From NCBI GenBank assembly GCA_964496475.1, contig CAZBZS010000006.1:1-64000 (forward strand): 64,000 nucleotides of DNA, read 5' to 3'. The notes under the pieces are model-generated. The model saw nothing but the letters and a program-made list of their open reading frames with translations. It was not told where the DNA came from and made no database searches. This stretch comes from JASLPR01 sp964496475 (GTDB lineage Bacteria > Chloroflexota > UBA11872 > VXNJ01). Of this stretch, positions 1 through 8,051 are shown piece after piece (within the stretch, counting starts at the first letter, position 1; every line of letters begins with the position of its first letter). Made by a program: the position numbers and the translations under genes.

Positions 1-2
1 GG

Positions 3-1049
3 CAGTTGTCCATTCATCAGCGCCAGATCTTCCAAGAGTCTCTCGTCCTGCGGCAGGTAGGTGGCATCCCCGGTATCGCCCGCCGCTTCGTGTTGTTCAC
101 GCTCGCGGTCGAAGGCATCGGCACGCTGCTCCTGTACCTGCAGTTTCGTGGCGACAGCGCGGTGGGGCCAGATCGCGCGTGGTGGTATGCCGCATTTCAC
201 TCCGTCAGCGCCTATACGGGCTCCGGGCTCGACCTCATGGGTGGATTCCAGAGCTTCCAGGGGCAGGCTCTACATCCGTTCGTGCTCCTGACCATGGTGG
301 CCATGATCATTCCCGGCGACCTCGGCTTTCTGGTGGTGCTGGACGTATTGCGCAACTGGCGTTATAGCCGTTTGACGATGGAGACGAAGCTCATCCTCTG
401 GCTCAATTTCATCCTCTGGCCCGCCGCCGCGATCGGGTTCTTATTGCTCGAGTCATCCAATCCGGACACCCTAGGCGGAATGCCGGTCCTGCACCGCATT
501 TCCAACGCTTTCTTCCAGGGCGTGACCGTGCGAAACGCCGGCTTTTCCACCGTGGATTTCTCACAGGTCGGATCTCTCACCCTCATGTTTGTTGGTATCT
601 TCATGTTCATCGGTGCGGCCTCCGCGTCCATGGGCGGAGGGATCAAGGTCAATTCCTTGGGGGCCCTCCTGGCCGCCAGCCGCGCCGGTTTGCTCGGCCG
701 TCCCCGGGCCGAGGCCTTCGGCCGCACCATCCCCGCGGACCGCATCTACGTGGCCGTCACCCTCGTCCTACTTTTCTTCGGCTGGACGATATTCTCGGCG
801 CCCATCGTCTTCGCCATGCACATCGTCGATCCCGACGCCCTGACCACCCTCTTCGACACCCAGTCGGCGCTGGGAAATATCGGCCGCTCCACCGGCGTCC
901 CCACGAACCTGAACGCGCCCGGCAAGCTCTTCATGAGCCTGCTCATGTTCGTCGGCCGCCTCGGGCCGCTCACCGTCGCCCTGGCACTCCTGCGACGCAC
1001 CCGGCCAACCATCCGCCAGTTCCCGGACGGCGATCTAAAAGTGGGCTAG
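3..1049 (+). CDS. KtrB/TrkH-type potassium transporter subunit, 5' end cut by window
   Basis: This is the C-terminal part of the membrane subunit of a Ktr/Trk potassium uptake system. The protein is very hydrophobic and shows three of the four pore loops of the family: SAYTGSGLD near residue 70, VRNAGFSTVDF near 175-185 and SALGNIGRSTG near 290. Their central Gly residues form the potassium filter. The GRLGPLTVALAL end is typical of the family. The frame is open to the left edge, so the TTG at 6 is probably internal and the first repeat lies outside the window. Ktr/Trk subunits work with a cytosolic nucleotide-binding partner (KtrA/TrkA), not seen here. The TAG stop shares CTAG with the stop of plsY on the other strand. 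Confidence 0.9.
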   Translation, partial: QLSIHQRQIFQESLVLRQVGGIPGIARRFVLFTLAVEGIGTLLLYLQFRGDSAVGPDRAWWYAAFHSVSAYTGSGLDLMGGFQSFQGQALHPFVLLTMVAMIIPGDLGFLVVLDVLRNWRYSRLTMETKLILWLNFILWPAAAIGFLLLESSNPDTLGGMPVLHRISNAFFQGVTVRNAGFSTVDFSQVGSLTLMFVGIFMFIGAASASMGGGIKVNSLGALLAASRAGLLGRPRAEAFGRTIPADRIYVAVTLVLLFFGWTIFSAPIVFAMHIVDPDALTTLFDTQSALGNIGRSTGVPTNLNAPGKLFMSLLMFVGRLGPLTVALALLRRTRPTIRQFPDGDLKVG

Positions 1050-1777
1050 CGGCGACCGATCGTAGTTGCGCCCGGCACCATATCTTCCCCGACAACCGAC
1101 CAGATCAACGCCAGCTTGTGGGGATAGCTCTGCCATGCCCCCGGTAAATCGAACAACCGCCGCAAAATCACTATCGCGATCACTGCCACCCCTCCGACCA
1201 CTATCTCCGGCGGTGCTCCCAGCACCCACGTGTACACCGGCCCGATTCCCAGTAGGGCGACCGTGGCGAATCCCGGTCGCCTATTTGCAACACCCGTCCC
1301 GTATCCCACCAGGATTCCCAGCAGGATGCCCACCGCCCCGAGATATATCGCGTAGCCGATATACATACCCCCACCCACCGCCACCCCTTTTCCTCCCTTG
1401 AATCCCAGATATACCGGCCACGAGTGCCCAATCTGGCACGCCGCTCCCCAGATTGCAGCCAGAGACAGCCGGTCCATCGCCAGCGCAAGCACTAGGAACG
1501 GCCCCAGGACCTTGAGGACGTCCAGCACCAGTATCAGCACGCCGATCAGCTTGCCGGCGTTTCGGAAGGCGTTGGAAGCTCCCGGGTTGCCGGTGCCGAA
1601 CTTCCGCAGATCAATCCCGCGCAGCCGGGTCACCACCAGTGCGAACGGAATCGCCCCGACAAGATATCCAGCCAGCGCTGCCGCGATCTCCTCGGTGGCG
1701 ATGGGACTAGGACCGAGAGGCCGCGTTGCTATCGACGGCCGGGCGCCCGCCGCCAGGGGCGGGCGTCGCGCCGGCAA
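1046..1777 (-). CDS. plsY: Glycerol-3-phosphate acyltransferase PlsY
   Basis: An integral membrane enzyme that transfers the acyl group of acyl-phosphate to glycerol-3-phosphate, the first step of phospholipid synthesis. The PlsY signatures are clear: GYLVGAIPFALVVTR, then FGTGNPGASNAFRNAG, then GHSWPVYLGFKGGKGVA, with hydrophobic helices between and after them. The partner genes plsX and plsC are not in the window. The start is uncertain: TTG at 1777 gives 243 residues with about 25 residues before the first helix, and no ATG or GTG lies between. The gene converges on the potassium transporter and both stops use the same CTAG. Confidence 0.93.
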   Translation of the reverse strand: MPARRPPLAAGARPSIATRPLGPSPIATEEIAAALAGYLVGAIPFALVVTRLRGIDLRKFGTGNPGASNAFRNAGKLIGVLILVLDVLKVLGPFLVLALAMDRLSLAAIWGAACQIGHSWPVYLGFKGGKGVAVGGGMYIGYAIYLGAVGILLGILVGYGTGVANRRPGFATVALLGIGPVYTWVLGAPPEIVVGGVAVIAIVILRRLFDLPGAWQSYPHKLALIWSVVGEDMVPGATTIGRR

Positions 1778-1861
1778 CGGAAAGCGGACTCAAAATACGT
1801 AATGCGGTCATGCGGCTGGCCGGGAATATAACATTCGCCGTTAAAATGACCTCAGGACGCC

Positions 1862-1877
1862 ACCCCCCTTCGGGGGT
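1862..1877. other. Short GC hairpin between plsY and a small gene
   Basis: ACCCCC and GGGGGT can pair around a CTTC loop; in an alternative register the loop is a stable UUCG type. It lies in the 125-base gap between the divergent plsY and the 48-residue protein, directly before the latter's ribosome-binding site. There is no T-run. A leader structure is possible but unproven. A TAAAAT box at 1842-1847 could be a -10 element; no good -35 was found. Confidence 0.3.
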
Positions 1878-1902
1878 CATGAGACGTGGAGAGGGGACAG
1901 CG

Positions 1903-2049
1903 ATGCCGGATCCAGGCAGGGCGCCCTCGGCGCTGCAATCGTTAGCCGACGCCGGTCCCGGTAGCCTTGTTGCCGGCCTGATAGTCGCCCTTGCGTTCTG
2001 GGGTGCGGCCCTCGTCTTCCTGCGCCGCGAGCTAAGTCCGCCCGACTAG
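1903..2049 (+). CDS. Small single-pass membrane protein, 48 residues
   Basis: Unrecognised protein. It has a polar Pro/Ala-rich N-terminus, one hydrophobic segment (about residues 22-40, SLVAGLIVALAFWGAALVF), then a short charged tail (LRRELSPPD). This pattern suggests one membrane helix with the tail in the cytoplasm. The ATG at 1903 was chosen because a purine-rich GGAGAGGGG sits six bases upstream; an in-frame ATG at 1879 lies before that site. Its stop codon shares the CTAG at 2046-2049 with the stop of the convergent ParB-like gene. It could be a short accessory membrane peptide; no function can be assigned. Confidence 0.6.
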   Translation: MPDPGRAPSALQSLADAGPGSLVAGLIVALAFWGAALVFLRRELSPPD

Positions 2050-2972
2050 ACCAGCCCCGAGCCGCCGATCGACATCTGGTCGGCGTCAGCCTGAAACACC
2101 GCCGCCGCGTCCGGGTCCACCGGCGCCGCCAGCTCGATTCGGCGAATCAGTTCGTCGTGCACCACCTTACCCATCGCCCGACCGGCCCCCACCACCTCAC
2201 GCCGCACGCCAATCAAAACTCGCTCGAGTTCGCGTCCAAGACCGTGAGCCGGGTACCGGGCCACTAGTTGATCCACCGCCTGCTGGAGGCCCACGTCGAA
2301 ACCGGCCCCTTCGCTGGCCAGCCACTTCTCATCCTCGATCAGTAGGTAGATCTCGGCCAGCGTGCGATCCGGGAACGATCGCGCCAGACCTCGGATCATT
2401 ATCGCCACCACCGCCGGCGCATAGATCTTTTCGTACCAGCCCCGCGCCACCGCCTTCAGACCGATCTCGCTCTCCTCCGACTCACTCAGAATCCATTTAT
2501 ACTCGTCAATCTCCCGCGCCAGGCGTGGATATCCGCCGGGATCGCGAAGATTAATGTCACGCAGCCCGGTATTGAATTCAAACCCGGCGCGCTCGAACGA
2601 AAGTTGCCGGGCCGGCGAGTCTTCATTCGGCAGAAACTGCACCACATCTGCATCGATGAACGTCATCCCGATCTCGCGGGCCGCCCCCATCCGGTGGTGC
2701 CCGTCGAGCACGTAATACTCGCTCAAGAGTTCATACAGCGATACCGGCGGAAGGGAGACCCCTTGCTCCATGAGACCCAGCATCGTGCCGTAGCGAGGGT
2801 TTTCCCGCCATCGATGCGGCCGGAAATCCGCACGCAGGTTTCCCGCCCGCCCCACCGATCCCACGATCCAGTCCACCCGGACTGTCCTCAGGCCGATCGG
2901 TCGCTGCGCCGCCAGCCCGTGGCTTTTGAGTTCCTCATTGAACGACTTGAGGGGACTTCTACGTTCAGGCAA
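2046..2972 (-). CDS. ParB/sulfiredoxin-fold protein of unknown role
   Basis: A 308-residue soluble protein. The N-terminal third carries a ParB/Srx-type fold: IVGSVGRAGNL, FRPHRWREN, a stretch LPPVSLYEL, and the signature LDGHHRMGAAREIG near residues 92-106. The second half (YKWILSESEES, RGWYEKIYAPAV, SFPDRTLAEIYLLI) resembles an uncharacterised domain that I associate with this motif in actinobacterial and Chloroflexota proteins. It has no ParB helix-turn-helix and is not a chromosome ParB. The ParB/Srx fold can bind nucleotides or DNA, but the activity here is unknown. TTG at 2972 is the best start; an AGGAGG lies 11 bases upstream. It follows the two sulfatase genes in the same direction after a 158-base gap. 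Confidence 0.75.
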   Translation of the reverse strand: MPERRSPLKSFNEELKSHGLAAQRPIGLRTVRVDWIVGSVGRAGNLRADFRPHRWRENPRYGTMLGLMEQGVSLPPVSLYELLSEYYVLDGHHRMGAAREIGMTFIDADVVQFLPNEDSPARQLSFERAGFEFNTGLRDINLRDPGGYPRLAREIDEYKWILSESEESEIGLKAVARGWYEKIYAPAVVAIMIRGLARSFPDRTLAEIYLLIEDEKWLASEGAGFDVGLQQAVDQLVARYPAHGLGRELERVLIGVRREVVGAGRAMGKVVHDELIRRIELAAPVDPDAAAVFQADADQMSIGGSGLV

Positions 2973-3091
2973 GAGGCTGTTCGCCTCCTCTCCCGGTCGG
3001 AAGATGCGTCGCCATCAATTTTCGCAAACTCCCGACTCTAGCGACAGCAGGTGCGGCGTGGGTATGTGTCTTCGGAGCGAATCTCATCCAA

Positions 3092-3103
3092 GCGTTGCAA
3101 CGC
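3092..3103. promoter_or_regulatory. Perfect 12-base palindrome upstream of the ParB-like gene
   Basis: GCGTTGCAACGC reads the same on both strands. It lies in the 158-base gap between the first sulfatase gene and the ParB-like gene, about 120 bases before the latter's start. The size and symmetry suit a dimeric repressor site, but no partner regulator is encoded nearby and no promoter boxes were recognised with confidence. Confidence 0.3.
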
Positions 3104-3130
3104 CACCCCCATACTGCCTGTGACGACCTG

Positions 3131-4504
3131 CTAGACCTGCTCGTACCATGGACCGGCCCGGCGCAGGCTCTGAGGGGAAATAGCCGGTAGGTCTCCGCCG
3201 GCGTCCTCACAAATCCGCCCGATAAGCTCCTCGCAAACATCTGGCATCTTATCCGCCAGATTGTTGGCCAGCTCAGGATCGTCTGCTGGCATAAAGAGTT
3301 GACGCTCACCGCCATCAAATCGGCCGATGAATCGGTAAGTCTCATCCTGGTAGCGTGCGTACTCGCCCATGCTGCCCGTGACGTAGGGCCGACCGCTCGC
3401 CTCAACGCGAATCAACGGCCACAGGTCCGTGCCGTCGACCGGCCTCGGCAGATCGATCCCCAGCCGCGCCAGCGCTGTGGGCAGGATGTCGTGATCGTAA
3501 ACAAATTCGTCGATCACTCGTCCCGCCCCCTCCCCACCCGGCTCACGAATCATGAATATTATGTCAACCAATTCCGGGTATTGGCAGTGCGAGAGTTTGC
3601 CAAGCACGTTGTGCTCGCCAAGAGAGTGGCCATGGTCGGAAACCACCATCAACAGCGTATCGTCTAGCACCTGCAGATCTCGCAACCTCTCCACGAACAG
3701 GCCGAGCCATTTATCCACCATCGTCACCTCACCGGCAAAAAGCGCCCTGATGTGATCGATTTCGGCGCGCGTCAGGCCGTCCGTGGGCCCGTACGGCGGC
3801 CAGATGAGGTCCTGCCCCTCGTAACCCGGATCGTATAGCTCCCAGTACCAGCGGGGCGGGTCCCACGGCTCGTGCGGGTCGAAACAATCGACCACCAGGC
3901 AGAAGTCGTCGTTCCGGTTGTCCTCCACGAAGCGCATCGCCTCGCGAAATACCTCCGGCGCGAAGTAATCCTCTTCGTAGCGGCGATCGTCGACATTGGC
4001 CAGGTAGCGCCGGTGACCCGCCTCCCGAGGAGTGCCGGCGAGACTGGCATGGAGGAAGTGTGAGATGTCCACCCCGGCCATCCGGGCCGACGAAGCATAG
4101 GCGTCTCCCTCCTGGCCCCGGATGAAAGCGAACTGCTGAAAGCCCCGGTGGAAGTTCATCGCCGGTTTGAACTGGTGGTAGACATCCGTGACCAGGCCTG
4201 TCCGATAGCCGGCGTGGCTCATGATCTCCGCCAGCGTGATCTCGGATTCGCGTACTGGATGCCAGCCTGGCCAGCGGACGCTGTCGCCTTTCCTGCTTTG
4301 ATGATCGCGAAACGGGAACAGCCGGTTGCCCGTGTAGATCGATTGCCGCGCCTCGATCGTGGGCAGTGTCTCGGGATAGGCGTTCGTGAACCGAATTGAC
4401 TCCGCCGCCAGTCTGTCCAGCGACGGCGTGCGAATCCAGTCGTTTCCGTAGACCCCCACATGGTCGCGCCGCAAGGTGTCCACGATGATTAGGACCAGGT
4501 TCAT
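3131..4504 (-). CDS. Sulfatase-superfamily hydrolase with Thr in place of the formylglycine Cys (copy 1)
   Basis: A 457-residue soluble enzyme of the alkaline phosphatase/sulfatase superfamily. Metal-site motifs are present: IIVDTLRRDHVGVYG (D9, D14) at the start, CFDPHEPWDPP in the middle and SDHGHSLGEHNVLGK towards the end. At the nucleophile site, FTNAY is followed by PETLPTIEARQSIYTG, so the usual C/S-x-P-x-R reads T49-I-E-A-R53. Formylglycine cannot form from Thr, so this is probably not a classical sulfatase; a Thr-nucleophile phosphodiesterase or phosphonate-type activity is possible. The ATG at 4504 is chosen because it overlaps the upstream paralogue's stop as ATGA. No signal peptide is seen, so it is likely cytoplasmic. 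Confidence 0.9.
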   Translation of the reverse strand: MNLVLIIVDTLRRDHVGVYGNDWIRTPSLDRLAAESIRFTNAYPETLPTIEARQSIYTGNRLFPFRDHQSRKGDSVRWPGWHPVRESEITLAEIMSHAGYRTGLVTDVYHQFKPAMNFHRGFQQFAFIRGQEGDAYASSARMAGVDISHFLHASLAGTPREAGHRRYLANVDDRRYEEDYFAPEVFREAMRFVEDNRNDDFCLVVDCFDPHEPWDPPRWYWELYDPGYEGQDLIWPPYGPTDGLTRAEIDHIRALFAGEVTMVDKWLGLFVERLRDLQVLDDTLLMVVSDHGHSLGEHNVLGKLSHCQYPELVDIIFMIREPGGEGAGRVIDEFVYDHDILPTALARLGIDLPRPVDGTDLWPLIRVEASGRPYVTGSMGEYARYQDETYRFIGRFDGGERQLFMPADDPELANNLADKMPDVCEELIGRICEDAGGDLPAISPQSLRRAGPWYEQV

Positions 4505-5949
4505 GGCTGCTCCACCTCTTGCCGAGGATTGAGCATATCGTCCGTGCGGCCTGCCAGTTCCGACGGCCCGTTGATCTCCCACCAGGGGCCTACCCGGCGG
4601 CGGGCTTCCTTGCCGGTCTGTGGGAGTGATCCTCCGGCGTCCTCCACCACCTGATTGAACAGTTCCTCGCAGAGCTCTGGATTTGCCGCTGCGATATCAG
4701 CCTCCAATTCGGAATCATCCCCGATGGAATACAACCGCCGCTCTTCGCGATCGTTGCGCGAGACGAAGTAATACTCGCCATCTTGATACCGGATGAAATC
4801 GCCGAAGCCACTGGTGACGAATGGCCGTCCGGGATCACCACCCGAGATCATCGGCAACAGGCTGCGTCCGTCAAGCGGCAGCGGCGGCTCTAGCCCCACC
4901 CAATCCAGGACGGTCGGCAGCAGGTCATGGTCGTAGCAGAACCCGTCCACCACCGTGCCCCCGCCCGCCCCATCTGGCTGACGCACCATTAGTATTATGT
5001 CAACTAATTCCGGGTACTGGTACGGAGGCAGCTTGCCGAATATGCCGCGCTCGCCCAGCGCATGCCCGTGGTCGGACATGACGATCAGCAGCGTGTCGTC
5101 CATTACGCCGAGATCACACAGCCGGTCCACAAACATGCCGAACCACCTGTCCGTCATGGTGACTTCTCCAGCGTACAGAGCGCGGATGTGGTCGATCTCC
5201 GCCCGCGTTAGATCGCCAGTGGGTCCGTAAGGTGGCCAGATCAGATCCTTGCCCTCGTAGCCCGGATCGTAAAGCTCCGTATACCAGGGCGGAGGGTCCC
5301 AGGGCTCATGCGGGTCGAAGCAATCCACCACCAGAAAGAAATCGTCACGATAATTGTCTTCCAGGAAGTGCATGGCCTCGGTGAACACTCGTGGTGCGAA
5401 GTGGTCCTCTTCGTGCTTCCAATCGGAAATGTTGGCCAGGTACTGCCGCAGGCCCAGCCGGCGATACGGGCCTGACACCCTATCGAAGTGGGGATGCATG
5501 TGCCGCTCCACCGCCTCCTCGCTAACCGTGCTCGGCGGTCGGTACTTGTCTGCCTCCTGGCCACGAATCCAGACGAACTGTTGAAAGCCGCGGTGGAAAT
5601 TCATGGAAGGCTTCATCTGATGATAGACATCGGCGATCAAGCCCGTGCGGTAGCCGGCGTGGGACATGATTTCGGCGGCCGTGACGCGATCCTCCCGCAC
5701 CGGCGACCAGCCGGCCCACGGCACCGTGTCGCCCTTCATGCTCTGGTGATCGTGGAACGGAAAGACCCGGCGCCCCGTATGGATGGCGCGGCGGGCCTGC
5801 AGCGTCGGCAGAGCCTCTGGATAAGCATTCGTGAACCGGGCCGACTCGGTCGCCAGCGCATCCAGGTTGGGAGTACTGATCCAGTCGTTGCCATAGCAGC
5901 CCACGTGGTCGCGGCGGAGAGAGTCGATGATGGCGACAACTACGTTCAT
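4501..5949 (-). CDS. Sulfatase-superfamily hydrolase with Thr at the nucleophile site (copy 2)
   Basis: A 482-residue paralogue of the next gene and nearly collinear with it. It shows IIDSLRRDHVGCYG (D9, D14), the active-site stretch YPEALPTLQARRAIHTG with T49 and R53, CFDPHEPWDPPPW, and SDHGHALGERGIFGK. In this last motif the usual EH is ER, unlike its partner, so the metal or substrate site may differ. It also has a longer C-terminal tail. The ATG at 5949 has a strong ribosome-binding site (GGGAGG, seven bases away). It is the first gene of a translationally coupled pair. No signal peptide is visible. The substrate is unknown; the duplication suggests related but distinct substrates or a heteromer. 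Confidence 0.9.
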   Translation of the reverse strand: MNVVVAIIDSLRRDHVGCYGNDWISTPNLDALATESARFTNAYPEALPTLQARRAIHTGRRVFPFHDHQSMKGDTVPWAGWSPVREDRVTAAEIMSHAGYRTGLIADVYHQMKPSMNFHRGFQQFVWIRGQEADKYRPPSTVSEEAVERHMHPHFDRVSGPYRRLGLRQYLANISDWKHEEDHFAPRVFTEAMHFLEDNYRDDFFLVVDCFDPHEPWDPPPWYTELYDPGYEGKDLIWPPYGPTGDLTRAEIDHIRALYAGEVTMTDRWFGMFVDRLCDLGVMDDTLLIVMSDHGHALGERGIFGKLPPYQYPELVDIILMVRQPDGAGGGTVVDGFCYDHDLLPTVLDWVGLEPPLPLDGRSLLPMISGGDPGRPFVTSGFGDFIRYQDGEYYFVSRNDREERRLYSIGDDSELEADIAAANPELCEELFNQVVEDAGGSLPQTGKEARRRVGPWWEINGPSELAGRTDDMLNPRQEVEQP

Positions 5950-6012
5950 ACGCGACCTCCCGGAGGCTCAGACTAAGAAGCGTTGGCGAGCACTATTCAA
6001 ACGCAACCGCGA

Positions 6013-6030
6013 TCCCGGCGCCAGCCGGGA
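6013..6030. other. Strong short hairpin between TPR gene and sulfatase operon
   Basis: TCCCGGC and GCCGGGA pair perfectly over seven bases around a four-base loop. It lies 72 bases beyond the TPR stop and about 64 bases before the sulfatase start, both on the minus strand. No T-run follows in either direction, so it is not a standard intrinsic terminator. It may still slow transcription or act as a leader structure. Confidence 0.35.
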
Positions 6031-6101
6031 CACTAGCTACCCGATCATGCCGGCGCCTCGAACCCGCCGACCGACGGGACACCCCTAGCAACTTTCGATG
6101 C

Positions 6102-6968
6102 CTAGCGGCGCAGTCTGGCCACCCGACGTTGGGCCCGACGTTTCAGTTTTCCGTCGGCGTCAGACCCCACCACCGCGCGAAAGTCAGCCAGCGCTTCCTC
6201 GTCGAGCCCCTGGTCTTCGAAGGTGGCCCCGCGGTTATAGTGGGCGCGTCCATCCCCCGGGGCCAGATCAATCGCCCGCGAATAGTCCTCCACGGCGTCG
6301 TCCAGCCGATCGGCCACCCGATGAGCACTACCGCGATTTAGAAACGCCTTCGCATTCTGCGAATCAAGCTTGATCGACTCCGTATAGGCGAATATCGCCG
6401 ACTCCACATCACCCTGCTTCATTGTGGCGACCCCGAGGTTGTAAAAAGCGTCCGCGCTCGTCTGGTCGCGCTCTGCGGCCCCGGCGAAATTTCGAACCGC
6501 CTCCTTGATCTGTCCCAGCTGTCCGTTGATCTTCCCCATCAACAGGTGGGGACGCGCGTCCGCCGGGTCTATATCCGCCACCTCTTCGTAATCACGGATC
6601 GCCAGCGCATGCTGGCGCAGCTTCTCGTAGGTCCGCGCCCGGCTGAAATACGCGGCTTTGGCGTCGGGTTGCAGTCCGATAACAGCTCTGTAGTCGGCGA
6701 TGGCCTCCCGCAGCTTCCCCTGATCTTCAAACAGGCGACCGCGTGCGAAATAGGCGTTGAAGTCGTCCGGCGCCAACTCGATCACATGCTCGTAATCGTC
6801 TATCGCTTCCTCCAGTCGATTCAAACCGATATTCGCTATCGCGCGGCCGGCATGCGCGGTCGGATTCTGCGGATCGAGACGAATGGCGGCGTCGAACTGA
6901 ATCAGTGCCTCCGCCTGGCGATCGTCACCAAGCAGCTCATGGGCGGTCCCGAGCGGGTCGTCAGTCAT
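6102..6968 (-). CDS. Tetratricopeptide-repeat protein, eight repeats
   Basis: The 288-residue protein is almost entirely eight 34-residue TPR units (about residues 1-33, 34-67, 68-101, 102-135, 136-169, 170-203, 204-237, 238-271). Each has the W/L-G-Y-A-F-A-P pattern in variants such as NAYFARGRLFEDQGK and DAFYNLGVATMKQGD. A short Arg-rich tail (KRRAQRRVARLRR) follows. TPR arrays are protein-binding scaffolds; no enzyme domain, signal peptide or membrane segment is present, so it is probably a cytoplasmic adaptor. The basic tail could touch RNA, DNA or membrane lipids. It is separated from the sulfatase genes by 152 bases with a hairpin. The partner is unknown. Confidence 0.85.
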   Translation of the reverse strand: MTDDPLGTAHELLGDDRQAEALIQFDAAIRLDPQNPTAHAGRAIANIGLNRLEEAIDDYEHVIELAPDDFNAYFARGRLFEDQGKLREAIADYRAVIGLQPDAKAAYFSRARTYEKLRQHALAIRDYEEVADIDPADARPHLLMGKINGQLGQIKEAVRNFAGAAERDQTSADAFYNLGVATMKQGDVESAIFAYTESIKLDSQNAKAFLNRGSAHRVADRLDDAVEDYSRAIDLAPGDGRAHYNRGATFEDQGLDEEALADFRAVVGSDADGKLKRRAQRRVARLRR

Positions 6969-7060
6969 AAATCTTGCTCGTCGTATGTTGTCGGTTGTCG
7001 CCGCGAGTCAGTGTACACAGCGATGGCGGGCAGAAGCCGGTACCGGCTTCGCGAACGGTT

Positions 7061-7749
7061 CTAGGTCCCATCTTCCACTGGCGAGAGACCGCCATCAGGC
7101 GTCCCCGCCCGGGCGCCTACATCGGCTTGCATGAACGCGTCCACCACCTTGGGGTCGAAGTGATCCCCCGACTCGGCGACAAGAATCTCGCGAGCGTGTC
7201 ATTTCGGAATACCATGCCTCCCGGTACGCCCATTCCGTCGTCAGTGCGTCGAATACATCCGCCACGGCGATTATGCAGGCATCCATATGGATGCTGCTGC
7301 CGCGGATGACATCGGGATAGCTCGATCCGGCGGTGATACGGGACTGCGCTCAGGCCGAGAAACACCGCGCCTGCCGCCAAGCTAGTCGGCGGCGACATAG
7401 AAAAGCCGCGGTGCGGTTCTCCGAGAATGATGTTTTCCGTGGCCAGCGAATGTAGAAGGAATACGCCCGCTATCGACAGGAATCCCATCCCGGCGAAAAA
7501 TATCCATATGTCCTCCCTACTCACCGACGCCCGCAGCACCACCGCCGCCACCAGGCCAAGCAGAGCCGACACCGACACCATCCAGAAATGGAACGTCGTT
7601 GCCTTGATAAATGGGTCCAGTGTCGGGACCACCCTCAACAGGTAAAAGAGGGCGATCGGTCCGGCGAAAACCAGCAATAGCAGAACGATAAATCGCCCCC
7701 GGCGAGCCAGTGTCGCTAGGACCGTTGTATTAGTCGGGGTGGTGCTCAA
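7061..7749 (-). pseudogene. Decayed membrane HD-GYP gene
   Basis: The first 150 or so codons encode a membrane domain with four to five hydrophobic helices (RFIVLLLLVFAGPIALFYLL onwards). Family sequence then continues in two other frames. One holds SYPDVIRGSSIHMD and AVADVFDALTTEWAYREAW, the end of an HD-GYP domain, read around 7200-7330. The next holds ILVAESGDHFDPKVVDAF, its last helix, ending at the TAG at 7061-7063. The HD and GYP catalytic part is missing, so there has been at least one internal deletion and two frameshifts. HD-GYP domains cleave cyclic di-GMP; this copy cannot. Sequencing error could explain a frameshift but not the missing catalytic segment. Confidence 0.75.
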
Positions 7750-8051
7750 TGCTGGTCGATATCTACGATCTGCGCGTTGGTTGAGTTCCCGGAGCCCGGC
7801 TCAGACCCGGGCCTACCGTCATCGCGGCCGCCTGCCGGTTCTACCTGATTTTCGGCCTTGACCTTGCGCCTACAGCAAACGCCACCTGATCCTGATCGGC
7901 TAGCATTGCACGGGCAACGGATTCGGACTTACTCCCGAGCCCAGACCCCGGCGCAATCATCCCTGGAAGTCCAACTAGGAGCCTATTGGTCGCATCCGCC
8001 CTATCAGTCGATGACCGCTCGGCAAAGGGTCGGAATTAGCCCTTGGGCCTG
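7750..8051. other. 302-base gap with no convincing gene
   Basis: This stretch separates the decayed HD-GYP gene (minus strand) from the M50 protease gene (plus strand). It holds a small inverted repeat (GCCCGG at 7794-7799 with CCGGGC at 7807-7812) and scattered TTGAC-like boxes, but no promoter pair with good spacing. A 64-codon open frame in it has no coding signal. It is probably a divergent promoter region plus gene debris. Confidence 0.4.
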
